Source: Sinohyriopsis cumingii
Lineage: Eukaryota > Mollusca > Bivalvia > Unionida > Unionidae
Direction of reading: 5' to 3'
NCBI GenBank assembly: GCA_028554795.2
Contig: CM068835.1
Coordinates: 61,163,219 to 61,227,218 of the forward strand
Length of the DNA: 64,000 nt
Part shown: positions 51,800 through 62,726 of the stretch, piece by piece
Numbering within the stretch: the stretch's first letter is position 1
Layout: each line of letters starts with the position of its first letter
Made by a program: the position numbers and the translations under genes
The notes under the pieces: model-generated
Told to the model about the DNA's origin: nothing
The model's database searches: none
Seen by the model: the letters and a program-made list of their open reading frames with translations, nothing else

Positions 51800-52620
51800 T
51801 TATCAACAATAATTCTCTTCATTAGGGACCTTATAGTCAGCATATATTAGGTAGAGCTGAGATTGGTTATTGTTAGTATTATTATTATTATTATTATTAA
51901 CTATTTTTACAGTCTACTCTAAATGGAAGATAAAGGGAACTTTTCCCCTCCTTTTGATAAGGGAGAAAAGTTCTGAATATCGCTGGGATTTAAAGAACCA
52001 TCTTAGATGTGGCTTGAAAGTATCATGCACTTTGTGGGAGTATGTGGTTGAATTTACAGCACAGATCTTGGAGAAATCAGCCTAAACCGCAAAATCGCAC
52101 ATCTCTGAAAAGATCATTACTAGTTTATATCATTATCATCAGCATCATAATCATCATTTGGAGAGATTCGAATGTAATGTGGTTATTTTCGCCTTACCGT
52201 TTTTCAGTTATTACAAATCTAAAGAATAGATCCTTTTTATCATCATCATATCATAAAACTCTACATAAAGGTTTGTGCAGTTTAATTTTCTTTTCCTTTA
52301 TATTTGTTTCTTCATTTTTATTTATTTGTATATTTTAAATCCAAAGGAACAAATATCTGACAGATATTAATTTATTGTGTATATACTAAAATGAACAGAT
52401 ATATAAATGGAGTGGGGAAGGGTTTAAGATCTCTTTCAGTTCAACAGTACTAGATCACTTATGCATTCTTTTCAGTCTGAAATAACTGGTTTAACTGAAC
52501 TGCATAAATGCTGTATGATCCCAACCCGATCGAGATCTATAATTTAGACCTGTCTATCAATCTGTCAGTCTGTCAATTCTGCCTTCAACTTTAATATTTT
52601 TCTTATTGAGGTAGCAATAC
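51800..52620. repeat. Repeat block D, second copy, right part
   Basis: Aligns with 10830-11390 (shared AGGGAC.TTATAGT, ATCAGC.TAAACCGCA and TTTATTGTG.ATA.AC followed by ATGAACAGA). It continues the match that broke off near 49640. Confidence 0.7.
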
Positions 52621-52735
52621 GAGGATGAAAACAATGTTCTTCGTATTTCGAAAGCAGTTTACAGATCAACTATTTTTACACCAACTAAGCTAGAATTGGC
52701 TGAGCTTTATCTCAGTAGAACCCATGTCAGATAAA

Positions 52736-52873
<138 letters not shown>

Positions 52874-53139
52874 TCCTAATGAATACTACATCTACATATG
52901 TAAAATTAAATGATATGCGCATTGAATAGATGGGTTGGATGTTTTTCTTGGAACAAAAACAGTGTAAATATATATGAAAAAAGAAACATTAATATTCATT
53001 TGGGAAATGTGGGAACCATTATTCCAGCAGTAACAAAGAGAAATGTTTTGTAATTCGAATGTAAGTTTGTTAGTTGGACGTACATTATAAATTCACGATC
53101 GACCATTTTTACATGAGATAGCAAGTCTGCTAGATATCT

Positions 53140-53222
53140 ACACCTCATTCGAACCGACGCACACAGAGGTGAGATGGCAGTGATCCGTAACGGTGAGCGC
53201 TTTAGAGCAGTCGGTCTGTAGG
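53140..53222 (-). mobile_element. SINE type 1, tRNA-head fragment
   Basis: Only the inverted head is present (TCGAACCGACGCAC, GAGATGGCAGTGATCCGTAA, AGCGCTTTAGAGC). Confidence 0.7.
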
Positions 53223-54263
53223 GGTCCCTCTCCTTAAGGCTTTAAAACAGGAAGCAGAGCTATATGTTTCACATTTAGCACTCAAGGCATTATTTTACAG
53301 CTAAAACATGTTTGCAGTACAACAGGAAATAAGTTTGCTTGCATGTCATTTGGCCTCCATTTCTACCAATCACAGGCTTAGGACTTATTAGAATTGCAGA
53401 CGGAAATAAAAATAAAACATATTTGTGTGTGCCATTGGCAGAAAATGATTATATATGTATATATTTCCTCTCGCTGGCTTTACAAGTTGTAATCAATTCG
53501 TTGAATGACTTGCATGAAGATAAAGGTCTTACGGATAATATCTACAGTAAGCTATTTATTATCTTCCGAAGTATGAGCATGTTTAAGCTGTTTACATGTA
53601 CGAGGAAATCCACGTGGGTACTGTAAAGCGGATTATGTTCGAGATATTCTCAGTCAATCTTCTATAAAATGAAAAGTCCGTTAAAATTTCATATAACGTT
53701 AAGGTCAGTTAACGGACAGCAATACTAAACTAAAATACCGCATAAACATCTTGACATCGCAAGTGAAAATGTGGCTAGTAAAAAAAGAACACGCAATGCA
53801 GTAAACTATTTTTCTAAAGAGAAATTTTATTCGCAGTTTCATCCCTGAGTAGGAGGAATGAAGGAATAATATGCACTAAAGAGACCAATATTCTTACAGA
53901 ATTGTGCACTGAATTACATTCTAGTACAATACTCGTGCAAGTGAAACATAAGCTAGAGCTAAATTTGTTTGATTTTATGATATTTGTCGTATTGTTTGGT
54001 TCTCTATATGTTAGGGGTACAGAAGTCATAACTCATGTAAATGTAAGTTATAACATGTTTAGTTATCTTGTGCAATATTTTGTTTAGGACTAGAAGCTTC
54101 TCGGTTCTACAGAAAAAGATGGTATTCGTGTTTCCAGTTGGTCCACCTCTAAGAACATTTGGGTTAACTGCTGCACAAGTCTTTCTTGGTCTAACCGTAC
54201 TTCTTGTAATTTTCCAGAGTAAGACTCTCTCTCTCCCTCTCCATCTGTCTGTCTGTCTCTATC

Positions 54264-54307
<44 letters not shown>

Positions 54308-54889
54308 AGATTCCATTAAAGTTTCTTGCAGGAAGACGTGTTTTAAGAATGTTGAAAGTCCATTGATCTGTCTGATTTGTTTGTTTGTCTGCTGTCTGTG
54401 TCTGTCTGTCTCTCTATATAAAGTCATCATGATAACACATTTATACAACATACCTTCTAAACTGTAGTTTCAATGTGTTTTAGTCAACAATAAAACACAA
54501 CAAAATCCATCAAATGTATTTTTCGTACTTTAGACCACAGGATGATACTGCATGTAATATAGTACAATACAATGTCCGATTACAGAGATTTCAAGCAACC
54601 GATCACATGAACTTTTTCCTCTTGTGACTCGATAGTACAAAAATGTTGACAGTCTATTCATGGTACTACAATTAACAACATATATTAGACTAACAAAAAT
54701 ATGAATTATCTATTATTTAACAGTATTTTGTGTCAATACTTTATTCTCAGATCATCATCTGCGTGATACGCATTTTATATTCAAAGAAAACGATGTTCAA
54801 TCGTCTTCCACAATATTTAAACAATTCTTTGCACAATGTTGAAAAGTTATAATAGGTCATACAAATCATAATATCAACCTGTCTCAATA

Positions 54890-54927
<38 letters not shown>

Positions 54928-55175
54928 CTGGAACATTAAAAGCTAAAGCAAGATTTAATTGACGTCTAAGAAATATAAACTTGATATGATTATAAAATAT
55001 TTGCAACTGCCTGGAGTTTAACTAATACAACTTTGAACTCTTTGTCGAACCATATAAATAAACTTGTATTTGCTTGATCTATACAAAATCAGACCCATAT
55101 GCATGTATTAATTTGTTCACGTTGTTGTTTTTCGAATATAATTACGTTAGCATGAGTATGTGTAGAAGCTTGCCT
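53223..55175. other. Unassigned sequence with TC and TA microsatellites
   Basis: (TC)n at 54218-54304 and (TA)n at 54892-54925. No gene could be supported. A short hydrophobic frame at 54120-54225 could be an exon but has no match that I recognise. Confidence 0.4.
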
Positions 55176-55179
55176 GTAG

Positions 55180-55310
55180 CTTCTCATGGATCGGTGATTC
55201 TTTCCGGGGTTTTCCCGGTTTCGTCCTCCACTATTAATAACGGCTGCCATGTAGAGCCCATCGTGTTCTGAGAAATGGCTTTAAACCCCACAACAACAAC
55301 AACTTTAGCA
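55180..55310 (+). mobile_element. SINE type 1, tail fragment
   Basis: Body (TGATTCTTTCCGGGGTTTTC, GGCTGCCATG) and tail (AAATGGC, TTTAAACCCCACAACAACAA) in + orientation. The head is absent. Confidence 0.75.
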
Positions 55311-56409
55311 TGATATTACAATTGTAAAAAAATACCTAGTTTGATCCACGGGATATAAGTTGTGATAGTATATGAGACCGTATATAATAGGCAACACGTA
55401 TTTGGTATTTGCAGTATCATTCAACTGCTTATGTATTACTCATACAAGTGCCTTTCATAAAGTTATGTTGTTTGCAGATGCAGACTTTTGAATAATGGCA
55501 AAAGACAAGATTAATAATGCCATCGACATGTTTACTATATAAAACATAACACAACACAAATTTATCGTAAAATATCTAAAATATATTCATTAAATCTTAG
55601 AATTACATCCCTCAATTCATATTTAACTGTACCAAGCATCATCTTTAATGCGAACACTATTCCCATTTATTTATATAAGCAGACTCAGACAATCGACAGA
55701 CGTCTAAAAGACCATTTCGAACTCTATCTGAACATTCTATCATTTCAAAAAATAATAACTTTAATTAAATCCATATTGATTTTGCACCAAAATTTGACAA
55801 AATTGGTCAAAAATACATATTTGTTCCGGAAATAAAATGATTTTAATGCAGTGATCAAAATCATCGGCATGCAGTATAACAAGCATATGTGATGTGGTTT
55901 CATTTATAATGATAACACAAATGTATTTTACAAGCAGCCCTTCGCTTAGATCAGTAATGCATAATGAGGATAAATTAGGGCCTAGTACACGACCTTGTCT
56001 GGTACCTACTTGATTGGACAAACCGATACCGACAATCTTTAGGATGGCTTAATACACGGTTTCAAACTAGCATTTATCAATGAATTTACCCTGAACATTG
56101 TATTAGTAAAATATATCGTGATGTTTTAAATTTGTATGCGGTCTTCGTTCAGAGGTTCAAGTCGTTCAACCAAAACAATGACAGCATTACCAATCTACGC
56201 AATCACTCGCCTTCTCCGGGAATTTTGTGACCTGAAAAATGTATCATTTATTGCTCTACACAGATTTTTTTACTCTCCTTGCATCAACTAGACCGTATAA
56301 GGTGAGCGGTTAAAGTGAATGGTATATTGCTTGCCATTTCTATTGCTGATTCAGTAATGACTTTATTTTTGTTTTGGTACTTTAAGGCACAATATAATAA
56401 AAGTACGTT

Positions 56410-56565
56410 ATTTAAGGCGGTGGCAGTTGGAGTAATGTGCCCTACCCAAGGACATACCACGGTAGGGCATTCTGGAAATCCAGGTTTGGTCTGATGGTAG
56501 GATTAGAACCCGGACCAATTTGGTCGTATGTCCGGCACACTAACACTGAACCACCCCAACTCTCA
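56410..56565 (-). mobile_element. tRNA-derived SINE, type 3
   Basis: On the - strand: GGGGTGGTTCAGTGTTAGTG (box A) and CCGGGTTCTAATCCTACCA (box B), followed by a short body. The head differs from types 1 and 2. Only one copy is seen. Confidence 0.65.
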
Positions 56566-56764
56566 GCAAGTACTAATCTCCAAACAATTTTAGTTTTGCT
56601 AGATAGTATGCATTCAGTATATGCGGTTTATTCTTTTTTTAATTTAATAACGTTAATCCCTGTCGAATAATGAATTTCCCATAATAACGTGCAGCCTTCA
56701 GATTCCACATTTGAATTTATAACTATCATTGGATTATGTGTTGTGTTGTGTGTGATGTGATTTG

Positions 56765-57068
56765 GATTTTTAACGTAGCTTTAACAATTTTTCAGTCATA
56801 TCGCTACGATGTCTGCAATGTGGCAGTTTATAGTGATGTCTAGCACTGGGGCATCATGCCGCAGACATGTAGCGTGATGTCCCACCCAGTCACATTATCC
56901 TGACACCGGGTCGACCTGTCCTAACACTAACCTCTTAATGCTGAGCGCCAAGCGAGGCAGCTGTTAGTACCGTTTTTGTAAGTCTTTGGTATGACTCGGC
57001 CGGGGATCGAACTCACGACCTCCTGCATCCGAGGCGGACGCTTTAACCACTAGGCCACCGGAGCGGTT
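56765..57068 (-). mobile_element. tRNA-derived SINE, type 2, well-preserved head
   Basis: The - strand starts CCGCTCCGGTGGCCTAGTGG, then TTAAAGCGTCCGCC, an anticodon-arm-like stretch, and GTGAGTTCGATCCCCGGCCG as box B. The body matches 32334-32625. No aminoacyl stem pairs across the head, so it is not a tRNA gene. Confidence 0.88.
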
Positions 57069-57069
57069 C

Positions 57070-58180
57070 CTTGGATTATGATTTGACAAGTTTCTGTTAT
57101 TTTCATCTGTTTCTTCAGCAGGAAAAAATATCGTACTGTTCATCTAAACTTCTGATTCAAATGAGTATACCTTCAGAATTTTCTCCTTCGACGTATGCAC
57201 AAAATTTGTTCAGCTGATGTTCACTGTTATTTTGTGAAATTATAAACCCTCCTACCTGTTTACAGTTTTGATAGGTTTCATAAGATAAACTTTTGATATA
57301 TATTTGTATGAATATATGTACGGAAACATGACCAGTCATAGCATGTAGTGTAAGATAAGTGGCATGTTGTATCTCTTGCAAATACTCGTATATAAACATA
57401 TTACATAATATACATCTTTTCCTAAATTGGCCATACCTTTGCTTAAAATTGAGACCCAAGGCATGATATAAGACAGGTGTTAAAGGCATTCTAAAAATCG
57501 ATAATAACAGTACCATCGATCATCCTACATTGAGAAGTATGTATATGCAGTTGATTGCAGAATTTATAAAATATATTCGGTGGAATTCGTTTGCACAAAT
57601 CTGCTTGTGACCCTTGAATAACATTATCATCAGACCTTGTACCACTTTTTGATCCTTAATACTTTGTAAAAACTATGCACAAATTATCTTTTGGCGTAAG
57701 ATCACTGTAATTGGTGGGATCTATAGATTTTCTTTTATAATGGACAAATTATGCTAAACAGCAAATTATACTTCCATGAATCAATACGCTTTTATTACGA
57801 CGAATTTCGTTTATATTGACCGGTTCATCCAAAATCTCACAATTATTTTAGTACAATTGTATTTGCTTTTTCTGTCATCATTTCAAGTAGCATCAACATT
57901 TAAAGCAAGCGCGTTTCCAAACGAATCGACGCATTGAGAAGCAGAAATGCGCGAAATGTGTCTCGTTCTGAAATTCCACGCTAAAACATTCTTCCAAAAT
58001 AAAGCAGGAATATTTAGTAACTGGACAGATCTATCAGGCTGCTTTCGAAATAAATATTTTATTTTCTCCATAAACATGGTTTAAACAAGTTTTTCTGTTG
58101 TTTATGCACATTAAACTTCCCCTTCACAATTGCTCTTGCAACGTAAGTCTCTGCTACATATATTTTCTGTGCTTCACACA
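57070..58180. other. Unassigned sequence
   Basis: No gene or repeat could be supported. The open frame at 57157-57516 (- strand) has no recognised motif. Confidence 0.4.
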
Positions 58181-58182
58181 AA

Positions 58183-58362
58183 CTAGCACGTCATCAAGCT
58201 AAGTGATTTAATTCAAATCAGTTTTGTCTAGCACGTCATCAAGCCAAGTGGTTTGATTCAACTTAGTTTTGTCTAACACGTTATCAAGCTAAGTGATTAA
58301 ATTCAAATGAGTTTTGACTAGGACGCCATCAAGCTAAGTTGTTTGATTCAAATCAGTAATAT
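58183..58362. repeat. Tandem array, 45-bp unit, four copies
   Basis: Units start at 58183, 58228, 58273 and 58318, each CTAGCACGTCATCAAGCTAA plus GTGATTTAATTCAAATCAGT-like sequence and TTTGT. The period is exactly 45. Confidence 0.92.
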
Positions 58363-58407
58363 CATTGAAAAAGCTTTCAAAATATGATATCCTTGGCAGA
58401 ATAACAA

Positions 58408-58412
<5 letters not shown>

Positions 58413-58453
<41 letters not shown>
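58413..58453. repeat. (GA)n microsatellite
   Basis: Pure GA run. A second (GA)n run, slightly interrupted, lies at 58829-58881. Confidence 0.95.
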
Positions 58454-58457
<4 letters not shown>

Positions 58458-58823
58458 GTGAAATATTAGCATGTCTGTTGTTCCACCTGTCTATCTTATT
58501 ATGTATATCTATTTCTGATTATAAACTAGTTCTTCTGTTTATGATACTACCTGAAATGATCAAGTATTTCGAATCTTTCTTATAGTATTTAATTTTGCCT
58601 TTCATCTGTATATATGCAATATGTCCCTAGCACATGCGATATGCTAAGACCTTTTTCTAGAGTGACCTATTACTTTCATCAGACTATGTTTGGATAGAGT
58701 TTATTTGCGGACGTTGCTGAACAAAGCTAGATGTTTTACTTTTCAAAATATGTTATGATCTCTCTAGTATAAGGATTAATTTCACTTCCCTATCCACAAA
58801 ATGATCTATGTCTCCATGTAGAT

Positions 58824-58864
<41 letters not shown>

Positions 58865-58889
58865 GAGAGAGACAGAGAGAGAATGGTAG

Positions 58890-59800
58890 ACAATCTGAAT
58901 AACCCCAGAGGAGTTCCCAGATACAAGAAGAAAATTACAAAGGCATTAATATGATTATAGACAGGGCCGGATTTAGGCATAAGCTAAACAAGGTACAGCT
59001 TAGGGTCTCACGGTGTAAAGGGGCCTCACAAAATTGCAGAATTTAAAAATAATTGCTGTTTTATTATGACATATTTATGTCATAATTTAACCCTTGATAT
59101 TTGCATAATATGTTTACAAATATTATATATGCAATATGTTTTACATCAATTATATAATTTACATAATAATTAGTCAAACATTGCCAAGTTCATTTGTTCC
59201 ACAGTCGTTTTCTCTGTTAACATTTACCAAATAGTGCCTCCACAGCTTCCCATAGCTTAGGGCCTCATCATGTCTAAATCCGGCTCTAAATATAGCTAAT
59301 ATTTTAGACATTATTCAACCTAGAGAGAACAGTATTCCTTGTTGAAGAGAATAACAACGTAATTTTGGGTAGAAAGAGAAAATAAGTGTAGACAATTACC
59401 ATTATGGGGAATAGCATGTAAAATTTCTCATCAAGTTCACCCCTTTAGTTTCTGAAAAAGCTCGTTTTGGTTTTTCCTTTTCCACATACTCTCTTTTTTC
59501 TTTTTTAATTGATTGTATTTCATTAAACGATCTTTTCGTGTAAGAACACTTCGAAAGCAGGAATGTTCCAAACCAAACGCAATAAGGGTGTATCGAGTTG
59601 GTTTTATTAGTTTTACAATTAATTAATTTATTCTTAAGTTCTGTCACTTGTTTACGGATTATCAAAACACACGCTCTTCACTTTCTTTCAATCTTACTCG
59701 CTTGGTTTACACACTGATTAACTCTCGTTCACCAGCAGAATTAGCAACTGACTCCTTTTCATAAACTCAATCATTTAATGAAGACTCACGAACTAGTTTA
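58890..59800. other. Unassigned sequence
   Basis: No gene could be supported. 58970-59285 is bounded by related words (GGATTTAGGCATAAGCTAA.., CTTAGGG.CTCA at both ends), which suggests an old inverted-ended element, but it was not identified. Confidence 0.3.
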
Positions 59801-59802
59801 TT

Positions 59803-59852
59803 TCGTACAAAGTCGGACTCCTAATCCGAAGGTCGCCAGTTCAATACCCATC
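59803..59852 (+). mobile_element. tRNA-Arg-derived remnant (SINE head or pseudogene)
   Basis: GTCGGACTCCTAATCCGAAG followed by GTCGCCAGTTCAATACCCAT matches the anticodon arm (anticodon CCT), variable loop and box B region of tRNA-Arg. The 5' half is missing, so this is not a functional tRNA. Confidence 0.6.
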
Positions 59853-60084
59853 AAAGCATGCCGGGGTTGGCTGCATCGGATCACAGAAAAGCCTCAAAAT
59901 AATTTTTTACGGATACTCGCAGTATTAGCTTACTCATCTTTCGTTTTAAGATACCACCAATGAAAGAAACAGAAAAACATGGATCGGGGATATAACAAAC
60001 AGAGGAACTTGTGGTGAGCCGCCTAGCACACTTGGTGACTTGGTCATTTATAAACAACAAAGAGACGCAGCGTTTTACGTCTGT

Positions 60085-60197
60085 CCAGGTTTATCCACAT
60101 ACGTAACGGTTCCTTTGATTTGTCCAATTATCTACTGTCAAGCGAACGGAACCTTTTCTACACCTGATTTTGCTGCTGTTTCATCTGCCTGTTACCC
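60085..60197 (+). CDS. Candidate host exon, cysteine-rich
   Basis: Bounded by an acceptor-like TTTTACGTCTGTCCAG and a donor-like GTAAGTACC. The open frame reads YVTVPLICPIIYCQANGTFS and ends in a further cysteine. It resembles a small disulfide-rich extracellular module. No family was recognised; the splice motifs and four cysteines are the only support. Confidence 0.25.
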
Positions 60198-60466
60198 ATG
60201 TAAGTACCTTTGTTTCACTCTCGCAAACCAATCCATAAATATAAAGCCAGAGCTTTCTACGAAGTTTTGGATTGTATAAAAATAACTCACATTCTCCTCT
60301 ATAAGAATTTGGAATGCTTATATATGCACAAACATGTTTGAATTTGGATCTAACTTGCGTATACTTGCCGCTCACCACGGTTTGTATTTTCATTTAAGTG
60401 TACCAAAACAGGATGCATTATCACCGACGATATGTACATCCTCTTTTTCATCAGGAGAACTCAGGA

Positions 60467-60487
60467 AGCAGCAGAGAAGGCAAACAG
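60467..60487. repeat. Terminus of the right viral copy, left-end orientation
   Basis: AGCAGCAGAGAAGGCAAACAG matches the inverted motif at 16077-16097 in 19 of 21 positions. It lies about 205 bp outside the end of the decayed ATPase gene, in the orientation expected for an element extending rightwards. Confidence 0.65.
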
Positions 60488-60693
60488 ACCTTTTGCTTAA
60501 ACGTAACTTTGAAAACTGAAACCTCATACAAAATAATTACAATAATAAGCTCACTGAAGCTAAACCAAAGCCTCTAACTTTACTAACAGTTTCACTAAAT
60601 GGGTTACTTTATTTTTGTCTTAATTTGTATGAGTCTTTGTTTACCCACTGGACGTTTCATTGAGGTCGCGTCTGCTTTGCTACTATAATTAGA

Positions 60694-61270
60694 TCAACCA
60701 AATATTTTTTCAAGACCTACACGATATCTTGTTCTGGGATCGTATATGTGTATTATTATAATCCGTGTGGAGCAGATTGTGCTTTTGAAAAGAAGTTGTT
60801 GAACTTGATCATGTCCGTATCCTTACTACACCAAATCAAGTGAATATTTTGCAGAGTATGTGTATTGACTCCATTAAACACAACTAAAATATTACAGTTA
60901 TCTCTCATTACTTTGGAATTTGTGTATATCTTGGAGTAATATAAAAACAATCAGTATTTTCATGCGTGTCTCGAGAAAATATTCTTGCTGGGTTTATTAG
61001 ATTTTCCAGCATTACGTAGTCGTATACTACGAGGTTATTAATATATCCATCTACTTCATCTACGGACTATGCTTCATCATTTCGGTTTAAAAATAAATAA
61101 TGTCGTCAACATCTTCATTTAACAATCTTCAAATTAAATAATAATTGTGTCTTTCCATTTCCAGATGAGCCTATTATAATCATTCTGATAGAATTCAGTA
61201 GCGCTGGATGATGTTTTAATGGCTCATGCTTTCGTGTCGCTGACAAATCAATTATATCCATATCATACAT
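60694..61270 (-). pseudogene. Decayed packaging ATPase, right copy
   Basis: Starts at ATG 61270 (MYDMDIIDLSATRKHEPL) and carries Walker A as GSSGNGKT, against GPSGSGKT in the left copy. The middle is frame-shifted and the Walker B region is poorly preserved. The end aligns again through FNGVNTHTLQNI, FSKAQSAPHG and YDPRTRYRVGLEKIFG to a TGA at 60694-60696. Divergent from the ribbon gene with 4 bp between the ATGs. Confidence 0.85.
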
Positions 61271-61274
61271 ATAT

Positions 61275-61409
61275 ATGTATCTATATTGTTTACGTTGTGG
61301 AGTTAAAACTCCAACTGCTGATTTAGCCACGGTTACAAAAAAAGGAAAAATTGCATATGGTGAAAAATGTACAATATGTAACAGAAATTCTTTTTCCGAT
61401 TTTGCCTAA
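61275..61409 (+). pseudogene. Zinc ribbon protein, right copy
   Basis: 44 codons from ATG: MYLYCLRCGVKT, a Lys-rich linker, then EKCTICNRNSF and a stop. Both cysteine pairs are kept. The frame ends before the phospholipase part, and the slippery run seen in the left copy is absent. It may still be open as a small protein but lies in a decayed element. Confidence 0.7.
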
Positions 61410-61440
61410 AATTCAATGTAAGGATGGTGGTGATAATGAT

Positions 61441-61779
61441 ACCTTAATATCAAAATTTCCAGGAACTCTATGGGCTAACGACCCAGGAGAAAAACATCTT
61501 CCTGGATAAAATTATTGTGGTCCTGGTACCCAACTTGACTTCGGACTTCATAACCAAGAACAACCAAAACCAGGAGAATATCAGAAAAATAAAATTGATA
61601 AAGCGTGTCATATTCATGATGTTGCGTATAAAAGCAATGATTTACAAAAGAGACATGTTGCAGATGTTGACATAATTCATGCATTAAATTCCACAGACGA
61701 TTTGTCTTATAAAGAGGAATTAGCAAGATTGATAATAAAATCTGCAATGAAAGGTAAACCAGTTTTCGTAGCCAGGTAA
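61441..61779 (+). pseudogene. Phospholipase A2, right copy, one stop
   Basis: Aligns along the full left domain: KFPGTLWAND, then NYCGPGTQLDF for the calcium loop, and IDKACHIHDVAY with the His-Asp pair intact. A TAA replaces the Tyr codon just before the calcium loop (GY in the left copy). The remainder is open to TAA 61777-61779. The integrase copy starts 23 bp later. Confidence 0.85.
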
Positions 61780-61802
61780 TTAATAAACCAATTATTACAA
61801 TA

Positions 61803-62507
61803 ATGGAATCAATTTTTTATATCCCAAAGGGATATTGGAGAGGTAGAGCAGCAATTAGTAAACTTGCTGATGCAGCACATATTACACGTTCTGCTGCTGA
61901 AAAATGGTTAGCACGAGAGGCAATATGGCAAATTATCTACTACCACCTAAAGGAATTCAGCCTGCTAATTTTGATGTTAGCACTCCTAATGAAGTTCATT
62001 AGGCTGATATTTTATTTTTACCACATGATCCTATCAAATTGGTAGACGTCAAATAACATACAAATAAGCATTGACGATGCAAATTAATATTGTCGAATCT
62101 AACGAGGACATACTCCAACTCATTGTGGTCAGTCAATTGTTGAACGATTTAATCGAAAGCATGCTGATCGGTTATTTGGATATCAGTATGCGAAGGAAAT
62201 AATTCAGAAAGATACGAGATCTCGCGAATGGGTCGTAAGATTGTCATGTGTAATAGCTGTATTAAATAATGAAATTACTTGAACAATTTCTATGAAACCC
62301 ATTAATGCAATTACAAAAAAGCAACGACATGGTTTTTAAAAACAACCAGTACTAGGTAATGTCACTCTTAGGTATTTATATGAACTCGGTGAAAGAGCGA
62401 CTGATTCCATTTGGAGTATAATGGTACATAAAATTTCTAGCGTGTTAGGATCAACGGGTAGACCCACAATCTACAGATTAGGTTTACCACAGCATTCACT
62501 TTTGTAA
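61803..62507 (+). pseudogene. Decayed DDE integrase, right copy
   Basis: N-terminus MESIFYIPKGYWRGRAAISK closely matches the left copy. A frameshift follows near 61940, a TAG replaces Gln before the first catalytic Asp, and the segment between the first Asp and about residue 145, including the second Asp, is deleted (junction near 62090). Then SIVERFNRKHADRLFGYQY keeps the catalytic Glu, and the tail runs through VTLRYLYE and PTIYRLG to TAA 62505-62507. The tail also lacks about ten basic residues. Confidence 0.88.
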
Positions 62508-62514
62508 ACTAGGC

Positions 62515-62720
62515 CACGATGTCAATTACATTCAAGACAGGTCAGCATTACATGTTTGCGTGTATGACGAAACTTACTATTAATTCTGTCTACGGTATAT
62601 TGTCTTGGATCATAAAGAATATTACTCCACAACATTACTGTATTACAGCTCGCACAATGATTTTTTTTTTTGCTGTTCTGTCAGCATCATTATAAATTCA
62701 GCATCAAGGTCAAAGTCGTG
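62515..62720 (-). pseudogene. HNH domain, right copy, again in the -1 frame
   Basis: Begins with HDFDLDAEF right after the slippery heptamer in the -1 frame. An A11 run breaks the frame, after which HCASC, QYTVDRINSK and MLTCLECN match the left HNH domain. A TGA follows the last CxxC. Confidence 0.8.
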
Positions 62721-62726
62721 TTTTTT
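62720..62726 (-). promoter_or_regulatory. Conserved -1 frameshift heptamer A AAA AAC, right copy
   Basis: Helicase-frame codons here read GAC AAT TAA AAA AAC ACG. The heptamer is in phase, and the codon after a -1 slip (CAC) starts the HNH-frame sequence. Flanking sequence differs strongly from the left copy. The TAA just upstream is decay. Confidence 0.6.

Noticed and set aside
51588..51843. Open frames of poly-Asn, poly-Leu and poly-Ile
   Set aside because: They are translations of the (AAT)n microsatellite, not genes.
54068..54451. Frames rich in Ser-Leu or Arg-Glu
   Set aside because: They run through the (TC)n microsatellite on either strand. Only the short hydrophobic stretch before it could be an exon, and nothing supports that.
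56990..57068. Apparent tRNA gene on the - strand
   Set aside because: Boxes A and B are good but there is no pairing acceptor stem, and a SINE body follows; a second copy exists at 32334.
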